DNA of 28,578 nt from JBFJVZ01 sp041623895 (GTDB taxonomy: Bacteria; Planctomycetota; Planctomycetia; Pirellulales; Pirellulaceae): contig JBFJVZ010000038.1 of assembly GCA_041623895.1 (NCBI GenBank), positions 1 to 28,578 of the forward strand, written 5' to 3'. Each line of letters begins with the position of its first letter. Positions within the stretch are counted from its first letter, which is position 1. Below the pieces are notes generated by a model. The model was not told the origin of the DNA. It made no database searches and saw only the letters and a list, made by a program, of their open reading frames with translations. The translations under genes and the position numbers were made by a program. This document shows positions 9,089 through 16,260 of the stretch, in pieces.

Positions 9089-10042
9089 ATGCATGGATTG
9101 AAAACTGACTGGTATGAAGAATCCAATCAAATTGTCTGCCAGCTGCAAGACTATTGCTCGGCAATGCCGCGTTGGTGCCCGGGATGCGGCGACCATGCGG
9201 TGTTGAGCGCCGTGCAACGGCTGGCGCGGGACGAACAACTGCCTCCGGAAAAGACGGTTGTCGTTTCCGGTATCGGCTGCGCCAGTCGATTTCCGCACTA
9301 CATGAAAACTTATGGTTTTCACGGGTTGCACGGGCGGGCTCTGCCACTGGCCTGCGGAATCAAGAGTCGCCGGCCGGACCTGAAAGTTTTTGTGGTCACC
9401 GGCGACGGCGACTGCTGCGCGATCGGGATGGGTCATTGGATACACGCGCTTCGCTACAATTTCGACCTCACCATCCTGTTGATGGATAACAGCATCTACG
9501 GGCTGACCAAGGGGCAGACATCACCGACCACGCTTCGCGGGGCCCACTCAAATACTCATCCTCAAGGTTCTTTCTTCGTTCCGTTGAATCCGATCTCATT
9601 GGCCTTGGGGGTGAGCAACGTTTCGTTCGTGGCTCAAACCGTGGATTGGAATCCGCCGCACGTCGCCGCGACGATCAAAGCCGCCCATACTCATCGGGGC
9701 ACGTCCTTTGTGCGAATCTTCCAGAGGTGCCCTCACTTCACTCCGCAAGTATTCGCCGAACCGCAAAGAGATCCCTCGCAAATCCTGCTCATGGATCATC
9801 CGGATGGGATTACGATGGACGACAAGATGAAACGCATTTTCGTCAACCGGGTCGAACATGATCCGGCAGACCTTAACGAAGCCCGTGAGATCGCTGAACA
9901 ACAAGAATTCTTTCCAATCGGATTGTTCTACCGGAATCAGTCCGCGCCTGTTTATGGCGACGACACCGTCATCGGCCTCGGTATAAGCCCCACAGAAAAG
10001 CTGAAAGCGATCGAGGCTGCCCTCGACCGTTTCTCGGTCTAG
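9089..10042 (+). CDS. korB: 2-oxoacid:ferredoxin oxidoreductase beta subunit (KorB type)
   Basis: A 317-residue thiamine-pyrophosphate subunit. Four cysteines expected to hold the single [4Fe-4S] cluster are present: C30 and C33 (WCPGCGDH), C64 (GIGCAS) and C214 (QRCPHF). The TPP/Mg motif runs from GDGD at 105-108 to N134 (MDNSIYGLTKGQ), and the YGLTKGQTSPT block is typical of KorB-like chains. These residues argue that catalysis is intact in this pair. The frame is open upstream to 8975 inside korA, but the ATG at 9089 begins the homologous region and follows a purine-rich AAAGGCGGG at 9074-9082. It is 28 bases after korA and 26 before the giant PFOR-like gene, so one operon is likely. Confidence 0.93.
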   Translation: MHGLKTDWYEESNQIVCQLQDYCSAMPRWCPGCGDHAVLSAVQRLARDEQLPPEKTVVVSGIGCASRFPHYMKTYGFHGLHGRALPLACGIKSRRPDLKVFVVTGDGDCCAIGMGHWIHALRYNFDLTILLMDNSIYGLTKGQTSPTTLRGAHSNTHPQGSFFVPLNPISLALGVSNVSFVAQTVDWNPPHVAATIKAAHTHRGTSFVRIFQRCPHFTPQVFAEPQRDPSQILLMDHPDGITMDDKMKRIFVNRVEHDPADLNEAREIAEQQEFFPIGLFYRNQSAPVYGDDTVIGLGISPTEKLKAIEAALDRFSV

Positions 10043-10057
10043 TCCGCTCGCCGCTGC

Positions 10058-10064
10058 AGGAGGG
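10058..10064 (+). promoter_or_regulatory. Strong ribosome binding site for the PFOR-like gene
   Basis: AGGAGGG lies 4 bases before a GTG at 10069. It is the best Shine-Dalgarno match in the cluster and fixes the start of the 1315-residue protein on a non-ATG codon. Confidence 0.75.
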
Positions 10065-10068
10065 AACT

Positions 10069-13000
10069 GTGGTTTCCGACGAATCTGTTGAGAAATCAAA
10101 GACCGGCCGAGAAAGCGGACGTGCGCCCAGCAACCGTCTCAAGTGTGGCCGCGTTGCCGAACTGGTGAACTTCACCGAGATTCAAATCTGCGGTCCGAAC
10201 CACGTTGGCAGCCCCGCTTTCGCCGAAGCACTCGCTCGACTTGGGAACCGATCTGCCAGCCGGCTGGGCGAGTCGCGGTCACTCGCCGCGGCGACACCTG
10301 AACCGGTTCCCTGCGTGTACCACGGCTTCTCGGGAAGCGACATTCCTGTCACGGGGCTTGCTCCGGTGGTTCTGGTGGCGGGCAGCCATCAGGACGCCGT
10401 CGATCATTGTCTGATCGCCCAGCGGATCGCTGGGGATCTCCGCATTCCCGTGAACTGCCTGGCGGACTCAGCGTTGCAGGAGTATCTGGGCTGTGTTGAG
10501 TTGCCTTCGCGCTTGATGTTTGAAAGCCGTGCGCCCGCCCTGCCGCCGGAAAAGCCGATCACCGCTGACAGTCTGGCTCCTTGTTTTCAGTCAGCTTCCA
10601 GCAGCCTGGGGAGAGTGCATCGACCGCTGATGTCTTTCGGGCCGGAAACGGCTCGGCAAGCGCTGATCGCCTGCGGTCGTCAGGCCGCATTGGCACGCGT
10701 ATTACTGGATCACGGCTGTTTTTCAGCTGAGACTCGTCTGCTTCAAGTCCAACTGCTTCGACCGTTCCCTGAACAGGAACTCGTTGGCCATTTGCAGGAA
10801 ATGGAACAGCTGATTGTTCTGGCGCAGCCCGACGATCCGCCCAACGTCGAACTTCTCGCCATGCTGGAGGTCCTGGCCGCCCGTCATCGGGATTTTCCAA
10901 AACTTTCGATCTCACCGTTATCGGGACGTCCGCTGACCCCAAGCGATCTACTCAGCGCGCTTCCTGAATCGCTGGTCCAGCAGAGCGTTGAGCCGGGGAT
11001 CCGCACGACGGCGAAGGACTCTTTGCAACTTCAGATTGGCGCCACGCCGGGAGGACGATGGAGCCGGGAGCTTCTCGCCGAATCGGCCTCCGCGATCATT
11101 CGGGCGACTTCCCCGACCAACGATGGTGACTCGTTGCAGATCAGGCAAGTTGACCAGGCTGCCGACTCGACCTTCTGCAGGCTTGATATCGGTGCCACCG
11201 ACGAAGAATCAAATTCGCTGGATCTGCTGTTCTACACGGAAAACAACCTGGTCGACCTCGAGCCAGCTTTGGAAAAGCTGAAGCACAATGGCATGTTGAT
11301 CCTGCATTGTGAGAGCCGGGATATCGCTGCGGTCTGGCAACGTTTGTCTGCAGAATCCAAACGGATGATCGAAGAGAAGGACATCGAAGCCTGGTGGATA
11401 CGCCCTTGGGATCTGCTTGATTCCAGCGAGGATCTCGCCGATCAGTCGTCTCAGATACTCAGTGGAGCGCTGCTCAAGACGCTTTCCGCCAAACTTCATT
11501 TGGACAGCACTGCTCTGCAGAGCGGCCCGCTATCGATTCTTGAAACAGCAGGTGCGCAGGCGGTTCGTAAGTTTGACCCAGCCGATCACGTCGCCGGCCA
11601 ATCCCAACGGCAAGAGGAATCGAACGCGACGACCGCATCCACCCAAACGCCGAGCAACGAGAAACAGTGGCGTCAGGCCCTTCGCGCTTTCCATCTGACG
11701 GGGTCGGGCGGCTGGAGTGAATCGGATCCGCTGCCGGGTCTACCGCTATGGCCCGCCGTGGCCACAAAGCTGATCGATGATCACAAGCTCGCGGCGTACT
11801 ACCCGTTGATGCTGCCCTCGCCGACGGACACGACCAAACAGTCCGCACAGACCGAGTACGTCAGCCTGCTTGAGGCATTACAACGTCCAACTGGCGAGTC
11901 GGATAACGAGAGCTCGGGCGATCGAGAGGACTTGGAATCAACTGTTCGCAACTTGGAAAAGGTCACGGAAACGACTCCTTCATTGGAGATCTCAGAGATC
12001 GTGGCCGCAGCCCTGCCGGACACGTCGCCCGAGAACGCTGACCGGGGTGACCCGGTTCTGCGAGAACGTCTCTCTCGCCTTCCCGAGTCGGGCCGGCTGA
12101 TCGGCTTCGGGCCGCAGACACTTTCACACTTCTATTCCTGGGCGGTGGCCGCGCAGCGGACAGATTTCGAGGATCGCTTCTACGGTGAAGTCAAACAACT
12201 GATTGTTGGATTGCGGGATCTGCTGCAAGTCGATCTCTCCCATCGCGAAAGTCAGCGGGCTGCTGAGTCACTGGCCGAAAGCATGGGCGAGGAAGCGTCC
12301 GCATTCATCGATCTGGACAAGCTTTCCCGAAACTTGCCTGATGTCAGTGGATCCGACGCCCTGTCGGATCCGCTGCTCGAGCTGACTCGGGAAAGTCTTG
12401 GAGTTCTTCAAACGTTCCACGCTTCTGCATCTCAGTCCGTGCCCTTCTATGTGATCTCTTCGGGCGAGGGGCCGAAGTTCGATCGACTGCCTTCGCTGGC
12501 TCAGTTCGTCTCGAGCGATTGCTTTGAGGCGGCGCTCGGGCTGGTCGACGGTCTGCTGGAGCGAATGTCACGTGTATTTCGCGCAGTGCGAGTGGCCCGT
12601 CTTTTGATTTCGGGACGCTACCAGCCGGAGATACATGATGAAGTCTTTGCGCGATTCGAATGGCAGAGTTGCAGTGACGAAGAGATCCTGCTGGCACCCA
12701 AGGTGCTGGTGGTGGAATCATCAACGAGTATCAACAACAAGCAAACCACGGAATCGTTGAATCGGCTGCTACGATCCGGTCGGCCAGTTCATATCTTGAT
12801 TACCCAAGACGAGTCAGGACTGACGGCCGAAGGACTTAGCGGCGCGTTGGATGATCTTGCCGCGATTGCGATGGCTAACCGAGAGGCTTTCGTCCTGCAA
12901 TCGACTTTGGCCCGCCCCGACCATCTGCTGCTCGGACTTCGTGAGATAGTGCGAACGGTGCGTCCCTCGATCGCGCTGGTTTCTTCCCATCCGACATCAC

Positions 13001-14016
13001 AGCCAGCTAGTTGGGCTTGGGCTTCTGAACTGCTGGCGCATTACGGACGTCTCGCCCCCTGTTTTCGGTATTCACCTGAGCTCGGATCTTGCTGGTCGGA
13101 TCGGATCGACATTTCCGGCAATCCCCAACTCGAGACGCGTCAGGCGGTTGTCAACTTGGCCAGCAACTCCCTGCCTCCGGCATCCGCAGAGATCGACGAG
13201 ACTGTCACATTCGCGCATGCCGCGTCATTGCGGCCGGAATTCAGAAGCCACTTCAGAGTCATTCCACATTGTGCTTGGAGTGATGATCAGCAACCGATCG
13301 GCGCCTACCTGGAAGAATTCGAGTCGATACCGCCCGCTTCGCTTCCCTTTATCTGGGTCGTGCGAAACACGGAACTTTCCCGAGCGATCATGACTCGCGA
13401 GATGGCCAACGCCTGTCGCGACCGCCACCTCGCTTGGAGCCGCCTACAAGAACTGGCCGCCATCAACAGTCAGCTCGCGAGCAAGGCACAAGAGGACGTC
13501 CGTAAAGAGCTTGAAGCCGGCTACCAAAACGAGGTTGAAAATGCCCGAGCCAAAGCGAGACAGGAGGGGACTCTCTGGGCAGTGAACCGCATCGTCGAGG
13601 AGCTGCTCGGACAAAAGGCGCCATTAACCACAGCAGATCTGTATCCGGAGACCGGCAACGGCGGACCGTTCCAATCGAAGATGTCGACTCTAGCGGCGGC
13701 CGGGCCGCCTGAAACATCCAAAGATCCAGGAAAAGCCGAGCCGACGAAAGAAGTGCAGGCGGCTCTGCGTACAGATCCGTACATCGATACGGAACTCTGC
13801 ACTAGCTGCAACGACTGTGTGAACATCAACCCTCGCCTGTTCGTCTATAACGCCAACAATCAGGCCCAGATCGGCGATCCCCTGGCAGGATCCTTCGCTG
13901 AATTGGTGAAGGCGGCTGAGAAATGTCCGGCCCGCTGCATTCACCCGGGTGCTCCCCGTGCCGCTGATAAGACGGCCACGCCCGCAATGATCAAACGAGC
14001 CAGCAAATTCCCATAA
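10069..14016 (+). CDS. Giant PFOR-like (NifJ-order) protein with degenerate catalytic domains and C-terminal Fe-S ferredoxin domain
   Basis: A 1315-residue protein whose segments follow single-chain pyruvate:ferredoxin oxidoreductase in order: part of domain I at about 95-140 (VVLVAGSHQDAVDHCLIAQ); domain II-like at 184-240 (LLRPFP); gamma/domain III-like at about 315-480 (LEKLKHNGMLILHCES, then AESKRMIEEKDIEAWWI); a domain IV-like stretch near 557; and a domain VI-like region at about 870-1000 (LLRSGRPVHILITQ, LAAIAMANREAFVLQ). The thiamine/Mg motifs of active PFOR (GDG, then EVYSNTGGQ) are not visible, nor is the central double-cluster domain. A charged helical stretch at about 1120-1165 leads to a C-terminal ferredoxin domain with C1244-x2-C1247-x2-C1250 and C1286-P. 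Placement after korAB suggests a scaffold or electron-transfer subunit. This is inferred from segment resemblance; no exact family is recognised. Confidence 0.8.
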   Translation: MVSDESVEKSKTGRESGRAPSNRLKCGRVAELVNFTEIQICGPNHVGSPAFAEALARLGNRSASRLGESRSLAAATPEPVPCVYHGFSGSDIPVTGLAPVVLVAGSHQDAVDHCLIAQRIAGDLRIPVNCLADSALQEYLGCVELPSRLMFESRAPALPPEKPITADSLAPCFQSASSSLGRVHRPLMSFGPETARQALIACGRQAALARVLLDHGCFSAETRLLQVQLLRPFPEQELVGHLQEMEQLIVLAQPDDPPNVELLAMLEVLAARHRDFPKLSISPLSGRPLTPSDLLSALPESLVQQSVEPGIRTTAKDSLQLQIGATPGGRWSRELLAESASAIIRATSPTNDGDSLQIRQVDQAADSTFCRLDIGATDEESNSLDLLFYTENNLVDLEPALEKLKHNGMLILHCESRDIAAVWQRLSAESKRMIEEKDIEAWWIRPWDLLDSSEDLADQSSQILSGALLKTLSAKLHLDSTALQSGPLSILETAGAQAVRKFDPADHVAGQSQRQEESNATTASTQTPSNEKQWRQALRAFHLTGSGGWSESDPLPGLPLWPAVATKLIDDHKLAAYYPLMLPSPTDTTKQSAQTEYVSLLEALQRPTGESDNESSGDREDLESTVRNLEKVTETTPSLEISEIVAAALPDTSPENADRGDPVLRERLSRLPESGRLIGFGPQTLSHFYSWAVAAQRTDFEDRFYGEVKQLIVGLRDLLQVDLSHRESQRAAESLAESMGEEASAFIDLDKLSRNLPDVSGSDALSDPLLELTRESLGVLQTFHASASQSVPFYVISSGEGPKFDRLPSLAQFVSSDCFEAALGLVDGLLERMSRVFRAVRVARLLISGRYQPEIHDEVFARFEWQSCSDEEILLAPKVLVVESSTSINNKQTTESLNRLLRSGRPVHILITQDESGLTAEGLSGALDDLAAIAMANREAFVLQSTLARPDHLLLGLREIVRTVRPSIALVSSHPTSQPASWAWASELLAHYGRLAPCFRYSPELGSCWSDRIDISGNPQLETRQAVVNLASNSLPPASAEIDETVTFAHAASLRPEFRSHFRVIPHCAWSDDQQPIGAYLEEFESIPPASLPFIWVVRNTELSRAIMTREMANACRDRHLAWSRLQELAAINSQLASKAQEDVRKELEAGYQNEVENARAKARQEGTLWAVNRIVEELLGQKAPLTTADLYPETGNGGPFQSKMSTLAAAGPPETSKDPGKAEPTKEVQAALRTDPYIDTELCTSCNDCVNINPRLFVYNANNQAQIGDPLAGSFAELVKAAEKCPARCIHPGAPRAADKTATPAMIKRASKFP

Positions 14017-14031
14017 CGTCCGAGCCTTCGG

Positions 14032-14520
14032 TCATTGCTTTTGAAAGTGCTGGTGCAAAAACTCAGTCACGCGTTGCGGGCTGATGATGCCGACTAGATT
14101 CTCATTCAAATCCAGCACCGGCACATGGCGACAGCCGCACAGCGCCATCACCGAAAGAGAGGCAGCGGCCGAATCGATTTCGTAGACATAGACCGGTTCC
14201 GTTGTCATCACATCGCGAACGGGTCGATCTTTTAGCTCGTCAAACTCGAAGGCAACTCTGGCCAACACGTCGCGGTCGGAAAACACGCCGACAAGTTTGT
14301 CCTGTTCTGCGACCAGCAAGCAGGCGATGTGCAGTCCTGCCAACTTCTCGATCGCCTCGTGAACCGGTGTTTCCGGTGAGATCGTGGCAAACGGCTCGTG
14401 CCGAATCGTTCCGATCTCTTCTTCAACGAGCGCTTGTTCTAACGGATCGTCATAGACCTTGGGTTCGTAGTTCTCCAGAGGATCCTGGAATTCTTCGGGA
14501 TCAGGGATGGTATCGCTCAA
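14032..14520 (-). CDS. Double CBS-domain protein (second gene of pair)
   Basis: A 162-residue protein with two CBS motifs: one around GVFSDRDVLARVA (residues about 40-95) and one around CGCRHVPVLDLNENLVGIIS (about 105-155). CBS pairs form a Bateman module that binds adenosine nucleotides or related ligands. No enzymatic domain is attached, so it is probably a stand-alone cytoplasmic sensor. The start is a TTG preceded by GAGGGAG about 7 bases upstream. It lies 2 bases downstream of the stop of another CBS gene, which implies translational coupling. Its stop faces the stop of the PFOR-like gene across 15 bases. Confidence 0.85.
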   Translation of the reverse strand: MSDTIPDPEEFQDPLENYEPKVYDDPLEQALVEEEIGTIRHEPFATISPETPVHEAIEKLAGLHIACLLVAEQDKLVGVFSDRDVLARVAFEFDELKDRPVRDVMTTEPVYVYEIDSAAASLSVMALCGCRHVPVLDLNENLVGIISPQRVTEFLHQHFQKQ

Positions 14521-14522
14521 AC

Positions 14523-14993
14523 TCAGGCTCCCTCTCGACTGCTGTAATAAGGTGGTTGGCCAATTCGCTGCACCACGACCTGACCCGGAAAACGATCGGC
14601 CACATATTGCATCAAACCGCGCTGTCCGGTCACGCCGACAACTCGATCCTGTTCGTCGACCACGCAGACAGAGCGAACTTTTTTCTGTTGCATCACCTCA
14701 AGCACTTCAGCAATTGGATCGGTCGTGCTGACCAACGGTAACTGCTCAACCATGTATTTTTCGATCGGTTGGTCGATATCAACGGCACCTTTGGACAGCA
14801 TTTCGGTCAGCATGCTTTCGGTAAAAATTCCGATCGGTTTGTGGTCCTCGTCAACAACGATGGCACTGCCAATATCTTGCTCCCGCATCAATGACAACGC
14901 ATCGCGTAGGGCGGCGGAGGTCGGCACGGTGACAGGCTCCCGTAGTTCAAGTTGCTCGACACGCTCGTTTCGAAAATCTTCCTGGAGTCCCAT
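14523..14993 (-). CDS. Double CBS-domain protein (first gene of pair)
   Basis: A 156-residue protein with two CBS motifs: residues about 20-75 (DIGSAIVVDEDHKPIGIFTE) and about 85-145 (VRSVCVVDEQDRVVGVTGQR). It is a likely nucleotide-sensing Bateman module with no attached effector. The ATG at 14993 (MGLQEDFR) is preferred over an upstream TTG at 15044, because the extra 17 residues look non-homologous and neither start has a strong ribosome site. The next CBS gene begins 2 bases after its stop. The two proteins are alike in layout but not near-identical, consistent with an old duplication. They might work as a heterodimer. Confidence 0.83.
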   Translation of the reverse strand: MGLQEDFRNERVEQLELREPVTVPTSAALRDALSLMREQDIGSAIVVDEDHKPIGIFTESMLTEMLSKGAVDIDQPIEKYMVEQLPLVSTTDPIAEVLEVMQQKKVRSVCVVDEQDRVVGVTGQRGLMQYVADRFPGQVVVQRIGQPPYYSSREGA

Positions 14994-15313
14994 ACCGCGA
15001 TTCCACTCTGGTGTTTTGGTCCCTTGCGCCAATGGTTGTACCAAATTTCGATAACGCTGGTAAATCCGGGGTCAAAGTCGTACGCCCGCTCTGCGGGCGT
15101 ACGTATTCTCCACGCCATCGCACGCAAAGAGGCTGGTGAAGAAATCAAAGTAGCAGGCAAACTCCCTATGCCATCTGCTTCTTCAAGCGAAAAAATACGA
15201 TTGTTTTTGAAGGCCACGGCACACGGAGAATGCCCCGTTACCATTTGGAACATGGATAAGAATACGGGCGGTGCTCACACGATTTCATCCGCTTGGCGGA
15301 GCGAGCTCGAACA
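14994..15313. other. Gene-free stretch upstream of the CBS pair
   Basis: About 320 bases between two minus-strand genes. It holds a perfect 11-bp inverted repeat (see 15079-15103). Frames of about 120 codons on either strand overlap the CBS gene or the hairpin, show no family features and lack ribosome sites, so they are not called. A minor TCCGC-TTG-GCGGA hairpin lies at 15289-15301. Confidence 0.4.
15079..15103. repeat. Perfect 11-bp hairpin, REP-like
   Basis: CGTACGCCCGC at 15079-15089 pairs perfectly with GCGGGCGTACG at 15093-15103 across a 3-base TCT loop. No T-run follows on either strand, so a simple intrinsic terminator is unlikely. It could be a REP-like palindrome or a transcript-end stabiliser downstream of the 15314-15652 gene. 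Confidence 0.6.
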
Positions 15314-15652
15314 CTAAGTGGCCGAGCTGTTGTCATCCGCGGGCGAGGAATCCACTTCGGTGGCTGCCGTTTCAGCAGCGCTGTCTGAATAATTTTTCAG
15401 CGGGCAATCGGCTTCCGCTGCTCTGACTTGGGCAGCGACCTTTAACCGATGTTCGCATGTCTGCCATTTCTCATCATCGCATTCGCGTTCGTCACACACC
15501 TCGCATGCGTACAACTCAGGAGGACACGGCTGAATAATCGAGTCTTTTAAACTTCGCAGCGCCCGCTTGGCACGCTTGAGTAGCTGATTCACAGGTGATT
15601 CCTCGTAGCTGGTTGCAATGGATGGGGGGAACGCCGAAGACTCAGCAAGCAT
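15314..15652 (-). CDS. Unrecognised small Cys-containing protein
   Basis: A 112-residue protein I do not recognise. The middle holds six cysteines in a compact acidic stretch (CPPELYACEVCDERECDD, then CEHR), which suggests metal binding or disulfides. The N-terminal third is basic and helical (LLKRAKRALRSLKDS); the C-terminus is Ser/Ala/Asp-rich and probably disordered. There is no signal peptide or membrane segment. The ATG at 15652 is preceded by GAAAGAAG, and the stop of the upstream membrane-protein gene lies within that same stretch, so the two are likely translated from one message. It could be a small zinc-binding regulator or accessory factor, but nothing proves that. Confidence 0.55.
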   Translation of the reverse strand: MLAESSAFPPSIATSYEESPVNQLLKRAKRALRSLKDSIIQPCPPELYACEVCDERECDDEKWQTCEHRLKVAAQVRAAEADCPLKNYSDSAAETAATEVDSSPADDNSSAT

Positions 15653-15658
15653 CTTCTT

Positions 15659-16240
15659 TCATGTTACTCGCCCATCTCGACGATTCCAACTCACTGAGAA
15701 ACGGTTTCCACGCGTGACGGGAGCCCACCGTCGGTCGTATTCATCCTGTGGAGTAATTGCCGCGCCCTTGGTCTCAGGGTCCGGTTCAAATTCTCGGTAC
15801 TTTATTCTCAGCCCTTCCTCGTCGTCGTTCGATTGGATGTTCTCGTCAAGATCGTTTGTGACTTTCTCGTCTTGCAGAGCGCACCGTGCAAATTCCCAAC
15901 ACCAGAGATGAAAATACAGCAACCCTGACATCAGCAATTGAATGGTGCTGGGACCCGCATCGCCCCGCACGAGTATTGTTAGATACGCCCAGGTAGCGGC
16001 AAACATGGCAATCGTGGGCGCGGCTGCCAACCAGAATTGCCAGGACAAGAGAGGGAATACGAACACGCCGCAAACACACAAAAAAACGACGGCAAGAATG
16101 CCTATCTTGATGATGTGCTCCATCTGAAACCAAGAGCAGGCTCGCTGGCCGACAAGTCTGGCAGCAATCAAGTTTTTTCGTAACCTTACAATGCTGGCCG
16201 AACATTCCCGGCATTCAACCTGGTGCGCGGGAGAATTCAT
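15659..16240 (-). CDS. Unrecognised two-helix membrane protein
   Basis: I do not recognise this protein. The central part has two clear hydrophobic helices (IIKIGILAVVFLCVCGVFVF, then FWLAAAPTIAMFAATWAYLTI) and possibly a third (LLMSGLLYFHLWCWEFA), followed by an acidic, charged cytoplasmic-looking tail. From the ATG at 16240 it is 193 residues and begins with a CRECS segment. That start has no ribosome site and leaves only 20 bases to the divergent lipase gene. An internal ATG at 16123 (MEHIIKIG) would give 154 residues beginning just before the first helix and leave room for promoters; it may be the true start. It sits 6 bases upstream of the small Cys-containing gene. Confidence 0.55.
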   Translation of the reverse strand: MNSPAHQVECRECSASIVRLRKNLIAARLVGQRACSWFQMEHIIKIGILAVVFLCVCGVFVFPLLSWQFWLAAAPTIAMFAATWAYLTILVRGDAGPSTIQLLMSGLLYFHLWCWEFARCALQDEKVTNDLDENIQSNDDEEGLRIKYREFEPDPETKGAAITPQDEYDRRWAPVTRGNRFSVSWNRRDGRVT

Positions 16241-16249
16241 CGTGCAGAG

Positions 16250-16255
16250 AGGAGG
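16250..16255 (+). promoter_or_regulatory. Ribosome binding site for the lipase gene
   Basis: AGGAGG ends 5 bases before the ATG at 16261 and fixes that start. It lies within the 20 bases between the two divergent starts as called. Confidence 0.75.
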
Positions 16256-16260
16256 CGTCG

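Noticed and set aside
10069..14016. Calling the giant protein an active pyruvate:ferredoxin oxidoreductase (nifJ)
   Set aside because: The thiamine/Mg motifs and the central two-cluster domain are not visible; only the layout and scattered blocks match.
14017..14031. CCGA-GCCT-TCGG between the two convergent stops as a terminator
   Set aside because: Only 4 bp of stem and no T-run on either strand.
14952..15317. 121-codon plus-strand frame across the CBS upstream region
   Set aside because: Overlaps the CBS gene start and the hairpin, has no ribosome site and no recognisable content.
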